NCBI GenBank assembly: GCA_963726995.1
Contig: CAVSEP010000007.1
Span: 620,001 to 684,000 of the forward strand
Direction: 5' to 3'
Length of the DNA: 64,000 nt
DNA from: DAIDKA01 sp963726995
Lineage (GTDB): Bacteria > Pseudomonadota > Gammaproteobacteria > Steroidobacterales > Steroidobacteraceae
Positions 1 through 8,343 of the stretch are shown one piece after another. A model generated the notes under the pieces. That model had not been told where the DNA came from and made no database searches. It was given only the letters and a program-made list of their open reading frames with translations. Every line of letters starts with the position of its first letter. Position 1 is the first letter of the stretch. The position numbers were made by a program, and so were the translations under genes.

Positions 1-232
1 CCGGCGCAGCGTGCCGGATCTCCTCCAGCCACTGCGGGGTATCAGGCAGCAGTGGCGTCACCACCCGCAGCCCGCGTGCCCTGGCCAGATCCCCGACGCT
101 GCCGAACCAGCGCTGTTCGCCGGCCTGATCCTCGTGGGTGAACACCAGCGGCACCCTTACGCCATGATCCAGAAGTACCTGCAGGCAGCGTTGTCCGACT
201 TCGCTGTAGGCAAAGACGACTGCGCTAAACAC
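1..232 (-). CDS. ArnA-like formyltransferase, N-terminal part (runs off the window)
   Basis: This is the first 77 residues of a formyltransferase-fold protein, read from a GTG start at 232. The translation begins VFSAVVFAYSEVGQRCLQVL and continues with VFTHEDQAGEQRWFGSV, which follows the N-terminus of ArnA (VVFAY, IFTH, GE, YGSV) closely. ArnA's N-terminal domain formylates UDP-4-amino-4-deoxy-L-arabinose in the cytoplasm during aminoarabinose modification of lipid A. The start overlaps the arnC stop by 8 bases, so the two genes are almost certainly translationally coupled. The window ends before the catalytic Asn-His-Asp residues and before the C-terminal dehydrogenase domain of true ArnA. 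It could therefore be a full ArnA or a stand-alone sugar formyltransferase. The family call is firm, the exact name is not. Confidence 0.8.
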   Translation of the reverse strand, partial: MFSAVVFAYSEVGQRCLQVLLDHGVRVPLVFTHEDQAGEQRWFGSVGDLARARGLRVVTPLLPDTPQWLEEIRHAAP

Positions 233-1217
233 GGCTGGACTCGAGCGCCCGCAGACGCTCGGGGTCCGGTTGCTGGCCCGGCGCCAGTACCGCCGCGATC
301 AGGTAGCGGGGCCGGCCCCGGACCTGCTCGTAGGTACGTCCCACGTATTCGCCGATGAGTCCGATGCCGAACAGCGCCAGCCCCAGCAGGAAGAACACGA
401 TCGCGAACAGGGTGAACACGCCCTGCACATCCGGGCCGTGCAGGATGCGGTCGATGATCAGGTAGACGAACAGCAGCAGGGAGACTCCCGACACGATCAT
501 GCCGAGCATCGAGAACAGCTGCAGCGGCACCACCGTGAAGCCGGTCATCAGATCGAAATTCAGGCGGATCAGCTTGTAGAAGGAGTACTTGGATTCGCCC
601 GCGTGGCGCGCCTCGTGCCTGACCTCGATTTCCACGGGATTGCGCGCATACAGGTAGGCGAGCGCCGGAATGAAGGTATTGACCTCCGCCGAGGAATTCA
701 CCGCGTCGATGACCGCGCGCGAATACGCCCGCAGCATGCAACCCTGATCGGTGATCCGGATCGGCGTCATGCGCTCGCGCAGGCCGTTGATGCGTCGCGA
801 CAGAAAGGTGCGCGCCCAGTGGTCCCGGCGTCCCTTGCGAATGGTCCCGACGTAGTCGTGGCCGGCATCGGCGGTGGCCAGCAGATGCGGAATCTCCTCG
901 GGCGGATTCTGCAGGTCGGCATCCAGGGTGATGATGACCTCGCCCTGCGCGGCCTCGAACCCCGCCATGATGGCGGCGTGCTGCCCGAAATTGCGACGGA
1001 ACACGATCACCCGGGTGTGCTGGGGACGAGCCTGGTACTGCGCGCGCAGCAGCGCCACCGAGTGATCCTTGCTGCCATCGTCCACGAACACGCACTCCCA
1101 GCTGCAGGACAGCTGGTCGAGGGTCGCGTAGAGCCGGGTAAAAAGCAGCGGGAGGTTCGCCTCCTCGTTGTACACCGGGATCACAATGCTGACGTGCGGG
1201 TGGTCTGTGCCTGACAT
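225..1217 (-). CDS. arnC: Undecaprenyl-phosphate 4-deoxy-4-formamido-L-arabinose transferase (ArnC family)
   Basis: This is a 330-residue family 2 glycosyltransferase. Residues 8-160 form the GT-A domain, with VSIVIPVYNEEANLP at the start, VDDGSKD (about 45-51), FGQHAAIMAGF, and the metal-binding stretch ITLDADLQNPPEEIP, nearly identical to E. coli ArnC. Two predicted membrane hairpins lie in the C-terminal third (about 235-300), ending in GEYVGRTYEQVRGRPRY, which is typical of ArnC and other polyprenyl-phosphate transferases. The enzyme would move formamido-arabinose from UDP to undecaprenyl phosphate at the inner membrane. The downstream ArnA-like gene overlaps it by 8 bases and supports the Arn role over a generic DPM1-like transferase. 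An ATG start at 1217 leaves only 41 bases to the divergent GNAT gene, so the promoters must overlap. Confidence 0.88.
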   Translation of the reverse strand: MSGTDHPHVSIVIPVYNEEANLPLLFTRLYATLDQLSCSWECVFVDDGSKDHSVALLRAQYQARPQHTRVIVFRRNFGQHAAIMAGFEAAQGEVIITLDADLQNPPEEIPHLLATADAGHDYVGTIRKGRRDHWARTFLSRRINGLRERMTPIRITDQGCMLRAYSRAVIDAVNSSAEVNTFIPALAYLYARNPVEIEVRHEARHAGESKYSFYKLIRLNFDLMTGFTVVPLQLFSMLGMIVSGVSLLLFVYLIIDRILHGPDVQGVFTLFAIVFFLLGLALFGIGLIGEYVGRTYEQVRGRPRYLIAAVLAPGQQPDPERLRALESSRV

Positions 1218-1258
1218 GCCTTAAATATCGGTCCCTTGGTGCTATTCTAAGCTGGCAA

Positions 1259-1747
1259 ATGGACGAGTACCGTTTCGAGCTCGCCGCGCCACGCGAGGCT
1301 GCCGCGATCGCCGCCCTCTCGCGGCGCCTGATCGAGGCCGGCTTGCCGCCTTCATGGCCCGCAGAGCGCGTACTTTGCCACATCAAGCGCACCGATAGCG
1401 TGGTCCTGGCGGCCCGCCGGCTTGCCGCGGTGGCCCCGCCCCTGGCGGGCTTCGCCATCATGCATTTTGGCGAGACCCGGGCGCACCTGAATTTGCTGGC
1501 CGTGGACAGCGAACATCAACGCCGCGGCCTGGGCCGGCGGCTGATGCTGTGGCTGCACGAGAGCGCCCGGGTGGCCGGTACCTGGGACTTGAGCCTGGAA
1601 CTGCGCGCCGCAAACTTCGGCGCGCAGCGCTTCTATGCGTCCCTCGGCTACCGGCCCTGCGGCGTAATCCCCGGCTACTACCAGGGCCGTGAAGATGGCC
1701 TGCGCATGGGCTGCGATCTGCGGGTAGGTCGCGGCCTTACAGCGTGA
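1259..1747 (+). CDS. GNAT-family N-acetyltransferase
   Basis: This is a 162-residue cytoplasmic acetyltransferase. The acetyl-CoA-binding signature is visible at about residues 85-95 (EHQRRGLGRRL, the Q/R-x-x-G-x-G/A pattern), preceded by the beta-strand HLNLLAVDSE. It is followed by ELRAANFGAQRFYASLGYRPCG, the usual N-x-x-A-x-x-F/Y-Y-x-x-x-G-F/Y strand-helix of RimI-like proteins. The length is normal for a single-domain GNAT. The substrate cannot be told; RimI-like or small-molecule acetylation are both possible. It is divergent from arnC (41-base gap) and converges on the aldehyde dehydrogenase, overlapping its 3' end by 11 bases. No clear ribosome binding site precedes the ATG at 1259. 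Confidence 0.8.
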   Translation: MDEYRFELAAPREAAAIAALSRRLIEAGLPPSWPAERVLCHIKRTDSVVLAARRLAAVAPPLAGFAIMHFGETRAHLNLLAVDSEHQRRGLGRRLMLWLHESARVAGTWDLSLELRAANFGAQRFYASLGYRPCGVIPGYYQGREDGLRMGCDLRVGRGLTA

Positions 1748-3227
1748 TTCCGACCGCCTTGGTCTCCAGCATGCTTTCCACGCCGGCGCGGCCGTGCTCG
1801 CGGCCCCATCCGGACTGCTTGTAACCCCCGAAAGGCACCGCCGGATCCAGTCCCGCGCCCCCGTTGACCTGCACGGTGCCGGCGCGGATCTTGCGGGCCA
1901 GCTTGTGCACGATGCCCACGTCGCGGGTCCAGATATAGGCCGACAGTCCATAGGTCGTGTCGTTGGCCACGCGGGCAATGCGATCCAGGTCATCATCGTC
2001 GATGGGCATGGCGCAGATTACCGGTCCGAAGATTTCCTCGCGCACGACCTTCATGCTGCGGTGGGTCTGGGCCAGCACCGTGGGCTGCACGAAGTAGCCC
2101 TCGCTGCCCTGGCGCTTGCCGCCGGTCACGACTTCGGCGCCCTCGCCCCGCCCGGCCTCGATGTAGCCGGTGACCCGGTCCAGCTGGCCCTGCGAAACCA
2201 GCGGTCCCAGATGCGTGTCCGGCTCCAGGCCAGAGCCCACCTTCAGCGACTGGGCCATCCCTGAGATACCGGCGACCACCTGGTCGAATACCTGCTTGTG
2301 CACGTACAGGCGCGAGCCCGCCACGCAGATCTGTCCGGAGTTGGCGAACACCGCCATGGCGGCGCCGGGAATCGCCCGCGCCATGTCCGCATCGGGGAAG
2401 ATGATGCTGGGTGACTTGCCGCCCAGCTCCAAGGTGACGCGCTTGAGCGTCGCGGCGGCGGCCTGCACGATCCATTTGCCCGTGGCCGTGGAACCGGTGA
2501 AGGCGATCTTGTCGACATCCGGATGCTCCACCAGCGCCTTGCCCGCCGGATCACCGTAGCCGGTGACGATGTTGACCACTCCGGGGGGGATGCCGGCCTC
2601 GAGCACCAGGCGGCCCAGCAGCAGCGCGCCAAAAGGCGTGAGCTCCGCGGGCTTGAGCACCATGGTGCAACCCGATGCGATGACGGCGGCCGCCTTGTCG
2701 GCCTCCATGGCGAAGGGGAAATTCCACGGCGTGATGCACCCCACCACGCCGACCGGCTCGTGCAGTGTGTAGGCGAGCTTGCCGGGCTCGGACAATTCAG
2801 GCACCTCGCCGTGCACCTTGCCGCTCCAGCCCGCGGTGTAGCGCAGGCCATTGGCGGTGCCCAGGGCGCCGGCGAACTTGGCCATGCCGAAGGGCATGCC
2901 GTTGTCCAGGCTCAATACCTCGCCGATCTCGTCGGCGGCCTGCTCGATGAGGTCGGCGAGTTTCCACAGCAGCTTGGCGCGCGCCACCGGCGGCATGTTC
3001 GGCCAGGGGCCGTCTTCAAACGCGTGACGCGCCGCACGCACCGCCAGATCGATGTCCTCGGCGCCGCCGGCGGCGGCGTATCCCAGCACCTTGCCGGTGG
3101 CGGGATTGAGCACTTCGATGCGCCCGCCGCCGCGAGGCTCCACCCACTCATTGTTGATCAGCAAGCCGTGCTTGCCGCCGAGGAAGGCGTGCGTGCGGGC
3201 GAAATCCGGTTTCAGTGCGGCATTCAT
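1737..3227 (-). CDS. NAD(P)-dependent aldehyde dehydrogenase
   Basis: This is a 496-residue aldehyde dehydrogenase superfamily enzyme that oxidises an aldehyde to its carboxylic acid with NAD(P)+. The Rossmann-fold glycine motif FTGSTATGKW is at about 243-252, the general base is Glu267 in LELGGKSP, and the nucleophile is Cys301 in NSGQICVAGSRLYV. Length and motif order are normal for class 1/2 enzymes, and the C-terminal PFGGYKQSGWGRE motif is present. It is the last gene of a three-gene minus-strand set with the exported protein (12-base gap) and the DUF6152 protein. That company suggests a catabolic role on an aromatic, steroid-like or aliphatic aldehyde, but the substrate cannot be read from sequence. 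Confidence 0.92.
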   Translation of the reverse strand: MNAALKPDFARTHAFLGGKHGLLINNEWVEPRGGGRIEVLNPATGKVLGYAAAGGAEDIDLAVRAARHAFEDGPWPNMPPVARAKLLWKLADLIEQAADEIGEVLSLDNGMPFGMAKFAGALGTANGLRYTAGWSGKVHGEVPELSEPGKLAYTLHEPVGVVGCITPWNFPFAMEADKAAAVIASGCTMVLKPAELTPFGALLLGRLVLEAGIPPGVVNIVTGYGDPAGKALVEHPDVDKIAFTGSTATGKWIVQAAAATLKRVTLELGGKSPSIIFPDADMARAIPGAAMAVFANSGQICVAGSRLYVHKQVFDQVVAGISGMAQSLKVGSGLEPDTHLGPLVSQGQLDRVTGYIEAGRGEGAEVVTGGKRQGSEGYFVQPTVLAQTHRSMKVVREEIFGPVICAMPIDDDDLDRIARVANDTTYGLSAYIWTRDVGIVHKLARKIRAGTVQVNGGAGLDPAVPFGGYKQSGWGREHGRAGVESMLETKAVGITL

Positions 3228-3239
3228 GAAAGCTGGTCC

Positions 3240-4013
3240 TTACTTGTTGTCCTGCAGGCGCAGGCGCGTCACACCCTGGTCATCGATGTACTCGTGATTG
3301 TTCTCGCACACGTACTCGAGCATTTCGTAGTTCGGAATGCGCTTGTAGGCGAAGGTGAACGTCCAGGGCTGCTCCAGCGTGACCGGATCCTCCACCGTGA
3401 TCTGGTCGTGCAGGATATCCGGCGTGACCAGGCGCAGCCGCTCGGTGATGCGCATCCGGTCGCTGTGCGGCATCTCGCTGTGGCCCAGCACCGACTCCTT
3501 CACGCCCACCGTATCCACCACCAGCGTGGTGCCCTCCCAGTGGGCGACGGAGTGGCCGTAGTAGCCCGGCGGTACTTCCTCGATCTTCGGCTGGGTCTTG
3601 CCGATGAAAATGCGCCGCACCTGCGAGAACGCCTCCGCAATGACGGTGACCTGACCGGGCGTCTGCAGGATCTCCAGCGGATAAATCGCCGACATCATCT
3701 CCGGCATGCCGTACGGCAGACAGTCCACACCGCTGCCGGCGATCGGCTCGCCCTTGGCGTCAGAATCGCTCTCCTTGGCGCGTTTCGCCTCGTAGGGCCC
3801 CCGGTACTTGGGCTTGAGCAGCAGCTTGCCGGCCGGTGGCGGCAGGGTGGCCGGATCAGGCGGACCGCCGCGCCCGAATCCCGGATAACGCTGCCAGTCG
3901 CCGGTGAAGTCCGCCGGCGCGCTGCCAGGCGCCTTCAGCACATCGCCCGCGTGCGCCATGCCCAGACTGACGGCCGCAACCGCTGCGACCAGAGTGAACC
4001 TTTGAATCTTCAT
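3240..4013 (-). CDS. Exported protein of the family ending in EYVCENN-type motif, unknown function
   Basis: The ATG at 4013 is preferred over the upstream TTG at 4028 because AAGGGGCAGG sits just before it. The 257-residue product starts with a signal peptide (MKIQRFTLVAAVAAVSLGMA, cleavage near AHA-GD). The mature part has GYYGHSVAHWEGTTLVVDT (about 155-175), a DPVTLEQPWTFTFAYKR stretch and LEYVCENNHEY near the C-terminus. I recognise these from a large uncharacterised family, common in Acidobacteria and soil or marine Proteobacteria, that often sits beside DUF6152 genes as here. No catalytic residues are known to me. Gaps to the upstream DUF6152 gene (19 bases) and downstream dehydrogenase (12 bases) indicate one transcript. 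A periplasmic location is likely. Confidence 0.75.
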   Translation of the reverse strand: MKIQRFTLVAAVAAVSLGMAHAGDVLKAPGSAPADFTGDWQRYPGFGRGGPPDPATLPPPAGKLLLKPKYRGPYEAKRAKESDSDAKGEPIAGSGVDCLPYGMPEMMSAIYPLEILQTPGQVTVIAEAFSQVRRIFIGKTQPKIEEVPPGYYGHSVAHWEGTTLVVDTVGVKESVLGHSEMPHSDRMRITERLRLVTPDILHDQITVEDPVTLEQPWTFTFAYKRIPNYEMLEYVCENNHEYIDDQGVTRLRLQDNK

Positions 4014-4032
4014 AGCCTGCCCCTTCAAGGCC

Positions 4033-4455
4033 TTAACTGCGGGGGAACACGCCGGTGCCCGGCGGATTGCCGTCGCTCAACTCGCGACCATCCGCGAGCG
4101 TGGCTTTCTCCAGCATGCCGCCGGGTTGGCCGTTGCGCAGGGGATTGATGAGCAGCGTGACCTTGTCGCCCTGTTTGATGTCGTTGAACTTCCAGCCCAC
4201 CCGCGTCAGCACATTAGGGCTGGCGCATTCGACCGTATAACGCTTGGTTGCAGCGCCGTCCGGAACCTCGAGCTGGATGAACACATGGGGATTGGTCCAT
4301 TCAAACTTGATCACCGTGCCGACCACCGTGATCCGATTCTGGTGGTCGAACAGCGCGAAGGAATGGTGCGCCAGCGCCGGCAACGCCGAGCCGGCGGCCA
4401 GCACCATCAGCAGGGCCCCCGGCACCCGACCGCGGCCTTTGAAAAACGTCGCCAT
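4033..4455 (-). CDS. DUF6152-family exported protein
   Basis: This 140-residue protein starts at the ATG at 4455, chosen because GAGGGGGG lies seven bases upstream. It has an N-terminal signal peptide ending near ALPALA-HHSF. The mature N-terminus HHSFALFDHQNRITVVGTV and the following EWTNPHVFIQLEV are the hallmark of DUF6152 proteins, small beta-rich periplasmic proteins of unknown function. The reading frame stays open far upstream through the antisense of hrpA, but nothing there looks like protein. It is the first gene of the set that includes the exported protein and aldehyde dehydrogenase. HrpA is divergent with only 45 bases between the starts. Confidence 0.82.
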   Translation of the reverse strand: MATFFKGRGRVPGALLMVLAAGSALPALAHHSFALFDHQNRITVVGTVIKFEWTNPHVFIQLEVPDGAATKRYTVECASPNVLTRVGWKFNDIKQGDKVTLLINPLRNGQPGGMLEKATLADGRELSDGNPPGTGVFPRS

Positions 4456-4500
4456 GGACCCCCCTCTAGGCATCATTAAAATAGATAACTGCGGGCTTTT

Positions 4501-7500
4501 ATGACACGGGCCGGCAGCGGCCGCAACGGCAATCGAACCACGTTCACCCAGTGGTTCCGGTCGCACAAGGCCGGTATGTTCGGCCAGAATCCGCGCCCTA
4601 TGCAACAACGCCCTGCCCTGAATCTGGCGCCCGACCCGCGCCTGCCCATCAGCGCCCACGCCGCGGAGCTCACCGCGGCCCTGGCCGCCCACCCGGTCAT
4701 AATCGTCTGCGGCGCCACCGGATCGGGCAAATCCACGCAGTTGCCCAAGCTGTGCCTGGCGGCCGGACGCGGGACCTGCGGCATGATCGGCCACACCCAA
4801 CCGCGGCGTATCGCGGCCCGGGCTCTCGCCAACCGGATCGCGGCCGAACTGGGAACGCGCGTCGGCGCGGCCGTGGGCTGCCAGGTGCGCTTCGAGGACC
4901 GCACCGGGCCGCAGTGCCGCCTGAAACTGATGACCGACGGCATTCTGCTGCGCCAGCTGACCTTCGATGCGGAGCTGTCCGCCTACGACACCCTCATCAT
5001 CGATGAGGCGCACGAGCGCAGCCTGAACATCGACCTGCTGCTGGGGGCGTTGCGGCGCCTGGGCGCCAGGCGACCGGAACTGCGGGTCATCATCACCTCG
5101 GCCACCATCGATACCCAGCGACTCGCACAGTTCTTCGGCGGCGCCCCGGTCATCAATGTCGAGGGCAGCAGCCACCCCGTCGAGGTGCGTTACCGGCCGC
5201 TGGCCGCGGCCGATGAGGAGGCCGCGGAGCAGTCCTTGCCCGAGGGCATCGTCGCAGCGGTGCGGGAACTGGCGGCGGCGGATCCGGCATCGCCTGGCGA
5301 CATCCTGGTGTTCCTGCCGGGTGAAAAACATATCCGCGAAGCGGCGCTCGCCCTGCAGCGTGCCCGGCTGGCGCACCTGGAGGTGATGCCGCTGTTCGCA
5401 CGCCTGAGCGCCCAGCAGCAGGAGCGCATATTCGCGCCGCACACCACGCGCCGCGTCATCCTGGCCACCAACGTGGCGGAAACCTCCCTGACCGTGCCGC
5501 AGGTGCGCCACGTGATCGACAGCGGACTCGCGCGCATCAGCCGCTACAGCGTGCGCAACAAGGTGCAGCGGCTGCCGCTGGAACCGATTTCGAAGGCCAG
5601 CGCGGATCAGCGCCGGGGACGCTGCGGGCGCGAAGCCCCCGGGATCTGCATCCGGCTGTTTTCGGAAGATGATTTCGCGGCCCGCGAGGACTTCACGCCG
5701 CCGGAGATCCTGCGCACGCATCTGGCCAGCGTGCTGTTGCAGATGGCCGCCTCGAGCCTGGGCGATCCGGAAGCATTTCCGTTCCTGGATCCGCCGGACA
5801 CCCGGCAGATCAACGATGGCATCCGGCAGCTGCAGGAACTGGGCGCCATGGATGACCGGCGCCGCATCACGCCGCTCGGCCGGCGCATCGCGGCGCTGCC
5901 GTGCGATCCGAAGCTCGGGCGGATGCTGCTGGCGGCAGCCCGCATGCGCTGCCTGACCGAGATGCTCATCGTGGCGGCATTTCTGGCCGTGCAGGACCCC
6001 AGGGAACGCCCCGCGGATGCGCAGGAGCAGGCAGATCTCGCCCACGCAAGCTACGCGGATCCGCGCTCGGATTTCGTGACGGTGCTGACTTTGTGGCAGC
6101 GCTTTCACGAGCAGGCGGCGGCCCTGGGCGCTTCGGCCTTGCGCAAGTGGTGCCGCGAGAACTACCTGTCCTTCGTGCGCCTGCGTGAATGGCAGGATCT
6201 GCATGGACAGCTCGGCGGCGCCGTGCGGGATCTGGACCTGAAGCGCAATCAGGCCCCGGCCGATCATGCGGACCTGCACCGCGCGATCCTGTCGGGTCTG
6301 CTCGGATCCATCGGCATGCTGGAGGAGCGGCGCGAATACCGGGGTGCGCGCGACACGCGCTTCGTCATCGCCCCGGGCACGCCGCTCGCCGCCAAACCGC
6401 CCAAATGGGTGGTCGCGGCCCAGCTGCTGGAGACCACGCGGCTGTACGCGCGCATGGTCGGTGCCGTGCAACCGGGCTGGATCGAAGGGGCGGCCGGCCC
6501 GCTGCTGCGCCGTGAATACTCCGATCCACACTGGGTGAGCAGCCGCGGCCAGGTCAGCGCGTACGAGTCCGTATCCTTGTATGGCCTGCCGCTGGCCAGC
6601 GCCCGGCGCGTGAGCTATGGCGCCATCGCTCCGCAGGCCGCGCATGAGATCTTCGTCGCCGAAGCACTGGTCGCCGGGCGCAGCAGCATCCGGGCCCCCT
6701 TCATCGCGGCCAACCGGCAGCTGAAGGCCTATGTCGAAGGGCTCGAGGCGCGCATCCGCCGCCGCGACATCCTGGTGGATGAGGCCACCGAGGCGCAATT
6801 CTTCCTGGCGCGAATTCCGCAGCAGGTGAATTCGGTGGCCGGCTTCGAGCGCTGGTGGCGCGAGCACGAAGCCGCCAACCCGCAATGCCTGCACATGAGC
6901 CTCGCCGACCTGTGTCGCCGGGAAGCCCCGGAAGCCGACGAAGATTATCCGCCGACGCTGTGCATTGCCGGCAATCACCTGCCGCTCAGCTATGTATTCG
7001 AGCCCGGCGCCGCGGCCGATGGCATCACGCTGCAGGTGCCCGAACCGCTGCTCGAAGAACTCGACGCCGAGCAGCTGGCGTGGCTGGTGCCCGGCGCACG
7101 TCAGGAGAAGATCGCCGAACTGCTGCGCTGCCTGCCCAAGTCGATCCGCCGCCAGATCGTGCCGGTGACCGACCATGCGCGCTTGGCCCTGGACTCGGTG
7201 GGCGCAGGTCCCCTGCCGCCCTTTCATGCGTGGCTCGCCGGCTGGATCACGGCACGCACCGGCAGCCCGGTCACGGCCGCGCAGCTCGCGGCCAGTGTGC
7301 TGCCGGACCCGCTGCGGCTGAACATCCGGGTGCTGGGCAACGCGCAGGTGCTGGCGGAGGGACGCGATCTGGCGCAACTGCGGCGGCAGTTGCGCGGCCC
7401 GTCTCAGGCAGCGCGCCCGAGCGTCGCTCGCGCCGCCGGACAGCACCGCAGCTGGGACTTCGGTCCCCTGCCCGAAATGCGCCCGGTGCTGCGCTCCGGA

Positions 7501-8310
7501 GTCACCTTCAACGTCTGGCCCGCGCTGCGCGATTGCGGCACGGACGTGGCCCTGGCCGAGGCGCGCAGTCTTGCCGAGGCACAGCAGCTGTCGCATGCGG
7601 GCCTGACGCGCCTGGCGGTGCTGGCGTTGCCGCAGCTGGCGCGTCATGTGAACCGGCGCATCGCGCAAGAGCGCGCCCTGGTGCTGCTGGCCCAGGGGCT
7701 GGCCGCCTCCCGTCCGCTGGTCGAGACCTGCACGGACCGGATCTTCCAGGAGTGCTTCTTCGCTGCGGAGGATGAGCTGCCGCGCGATGCGCAGGCGTTC
7801 CAGCGACGACTGGATGCGCGGCGCGCGCATCTGGATGACACCGCCACGGGAATGATCGCCCTGTTCCACGGCATTCTTGCCGAGCGGCGCGCGGTGCGCC
7901 AGGCCTTGGACAGCCTGGGCGGCGAGGTATTCGCCGCCGGCGTCGCGCAGCTGCGCGCCCAGCTGGACGGCCTGTTCGGCGAGAACTTTCCGCTCGTGCC
8001 GCCGCAGCCCTGGTTCAACCAGCTGCCGCGCTACCTGAAAGCCCTGTCGCGGCGCGCGATCCGGATGGGCACGGATCTGGCGCGCGACCGCGCCCTGAGT
8101 GCGCGCATCCGACCCTTCGAGGCGCAGTATCAGGCCCTGTGCGAGCGCGCCGTGCCGCTGGCGGCGCAGCCGGCCCTGGAGCAGCTGCGCTGGATGCTCG
8201 AGGAGTTTCGCGTCTCCTTGCACGCGCAGGAACTGCGAACCCTGATCCCGGTCTCCGAAAAGCGACTGCAGGAGCAGCTCGAGCGCATCCTGCAGCCGAA
8301 TGCGCGATAA
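4501..8310 (+). CDS. hrpA: ATP-dependent RNA helicase HrpA
   Basis: This is a 1269-residue DEAH-box helicase, close to the roughly 1300 residues of E. coli HrpA. In order it has Walker A GATGSGKST (71-79), QPRRIAARALA (motif Ia), DEAH (168-171) in LIIDEAHERS, SATID (motif III), and QRRGRCGRE (motif VI). HA2 and OB-fold regions follow, and the long HrpA-specific C-terminal extension distinguishes it from HrpB. HrpA unwinds structured mRNA and is linked to rescue of collided ribosomes in the cytoplasm. The start is uncertain: ATG codons at 4501, 4576 and 4600 are in frame, none with a strong ribosome binding site, and homology begins near LPISAHAAEL. The gene is divergent from the DUF6152 gene and is followed 33 bases later by the Rieske gene. 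Confidence 0.93.
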   Translation: MTRAGSGRNGNRTTFTQWFRSHKAGMFGQNPRPMQQRPALNLAPDPRLPISAHAAELTAALAAHPVIIVCGATGSGKSTQLPKLCLAAGRGTCGMIGHTQPRRIAARALANRIAAELGTRVGAAVGCQVRFEDRTGPQCRLKLMTDGILLRQLTFDAELSAYDTLIIDEAHERSLNIDLLLGALRRLGARRPELRVIITSATIDTQRLAQFFGGAPVINVEGSSHPVEVRYRPLAAADEEAAEQSLPEGIVAAVRELAAADPASPGDILVFLPGEKHIREAALALQRARLAHLEVMPLFARLSAQQQERIFAPHTTRRVILATNVAETSLTVPQVRHVIDSGLARISRYSVRNKVQRLPLEPISKASADQRRGRCGREAPGICIRLFSEDDFAAREDFTPPEILRTHLASVLLQMAASSLGDPEAFPFLDPPDTRQINDGIRQLQELGAMDDRRRITPLGRRIAALPCDPKLGRMLLAAARMRCLTEMLIVAAFLAVQDPRERPADAQEQADLAHASYADPRSDFVTVLTLWQRFHEQAAALGASALRKWCRENYLSFVRLREWQDLHGQLGGAVRDLDLKRNQAPADHADLHRAILSGLLGSIGMLEERREYRGARDTRFVIAPGTPLAAKPPKWVVAAQLLETTRLYARMVGAVQPGWIEGAAGPLLRREYSDPHWVSSRGQVSAYESVSLYGLPLASARRVSYGAIAPQAAHEIFVAEALVAGRSSIRAPFIAANRQLKAYVEGLEARIRRRDILVDEATEAQFFLARIPQQVNSVAGFERWWREHEAANPQCLHMSLADLCRREAPEADEDYPPTLCIAGNHLPLSYVFEPGAAADGITLQVPEPLLEELDAEQLAWLVPGARQEKIAELLRCLPKSIRRQIVPVTDHARLALDSVGAGPLPPFHAWLAGWITARTGSPVTAAQLAASVLPDPLRLNIRVLGNAQVLAEGRDLAQLRRQLRGPSQAARPSVARAAGQHRSWDFGPLPEMRPVLRSGVTFNVWPALRDCGTDVALAEARSLAEAQQLSHAGLTRLAVLALPQLARHVNRRIAQERALVLLAQGLAASRPLVETCTDRIFQECFFAAEDELPRDAQAFQRRLDARRAHLDDTATGMIALFHGILAERRAVRQALDSLGGEVFAAGVAQLRAQLDGLFGENFPLVPPQPWFNQLPRYLKALSRRAIRMGTDLARDRALSARIRPFEAQYQALCERAVPLAAQPALEQLRWMLEEFRVSLHAQELRTLIPVSEKRLQEQLERILQPNAR

Positions 8311-8343
8311 TGGCCGCTCACGCGGGTGCGGGAGGGGTGGATC

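Noticed and set aside
2523..4148. A plus-strand open frame of 541 codons opposite the aldehyde dehydrogenase and exported protein
   Set aside because: Antisense shadow; the real genes on the minus strand have clear motifs.
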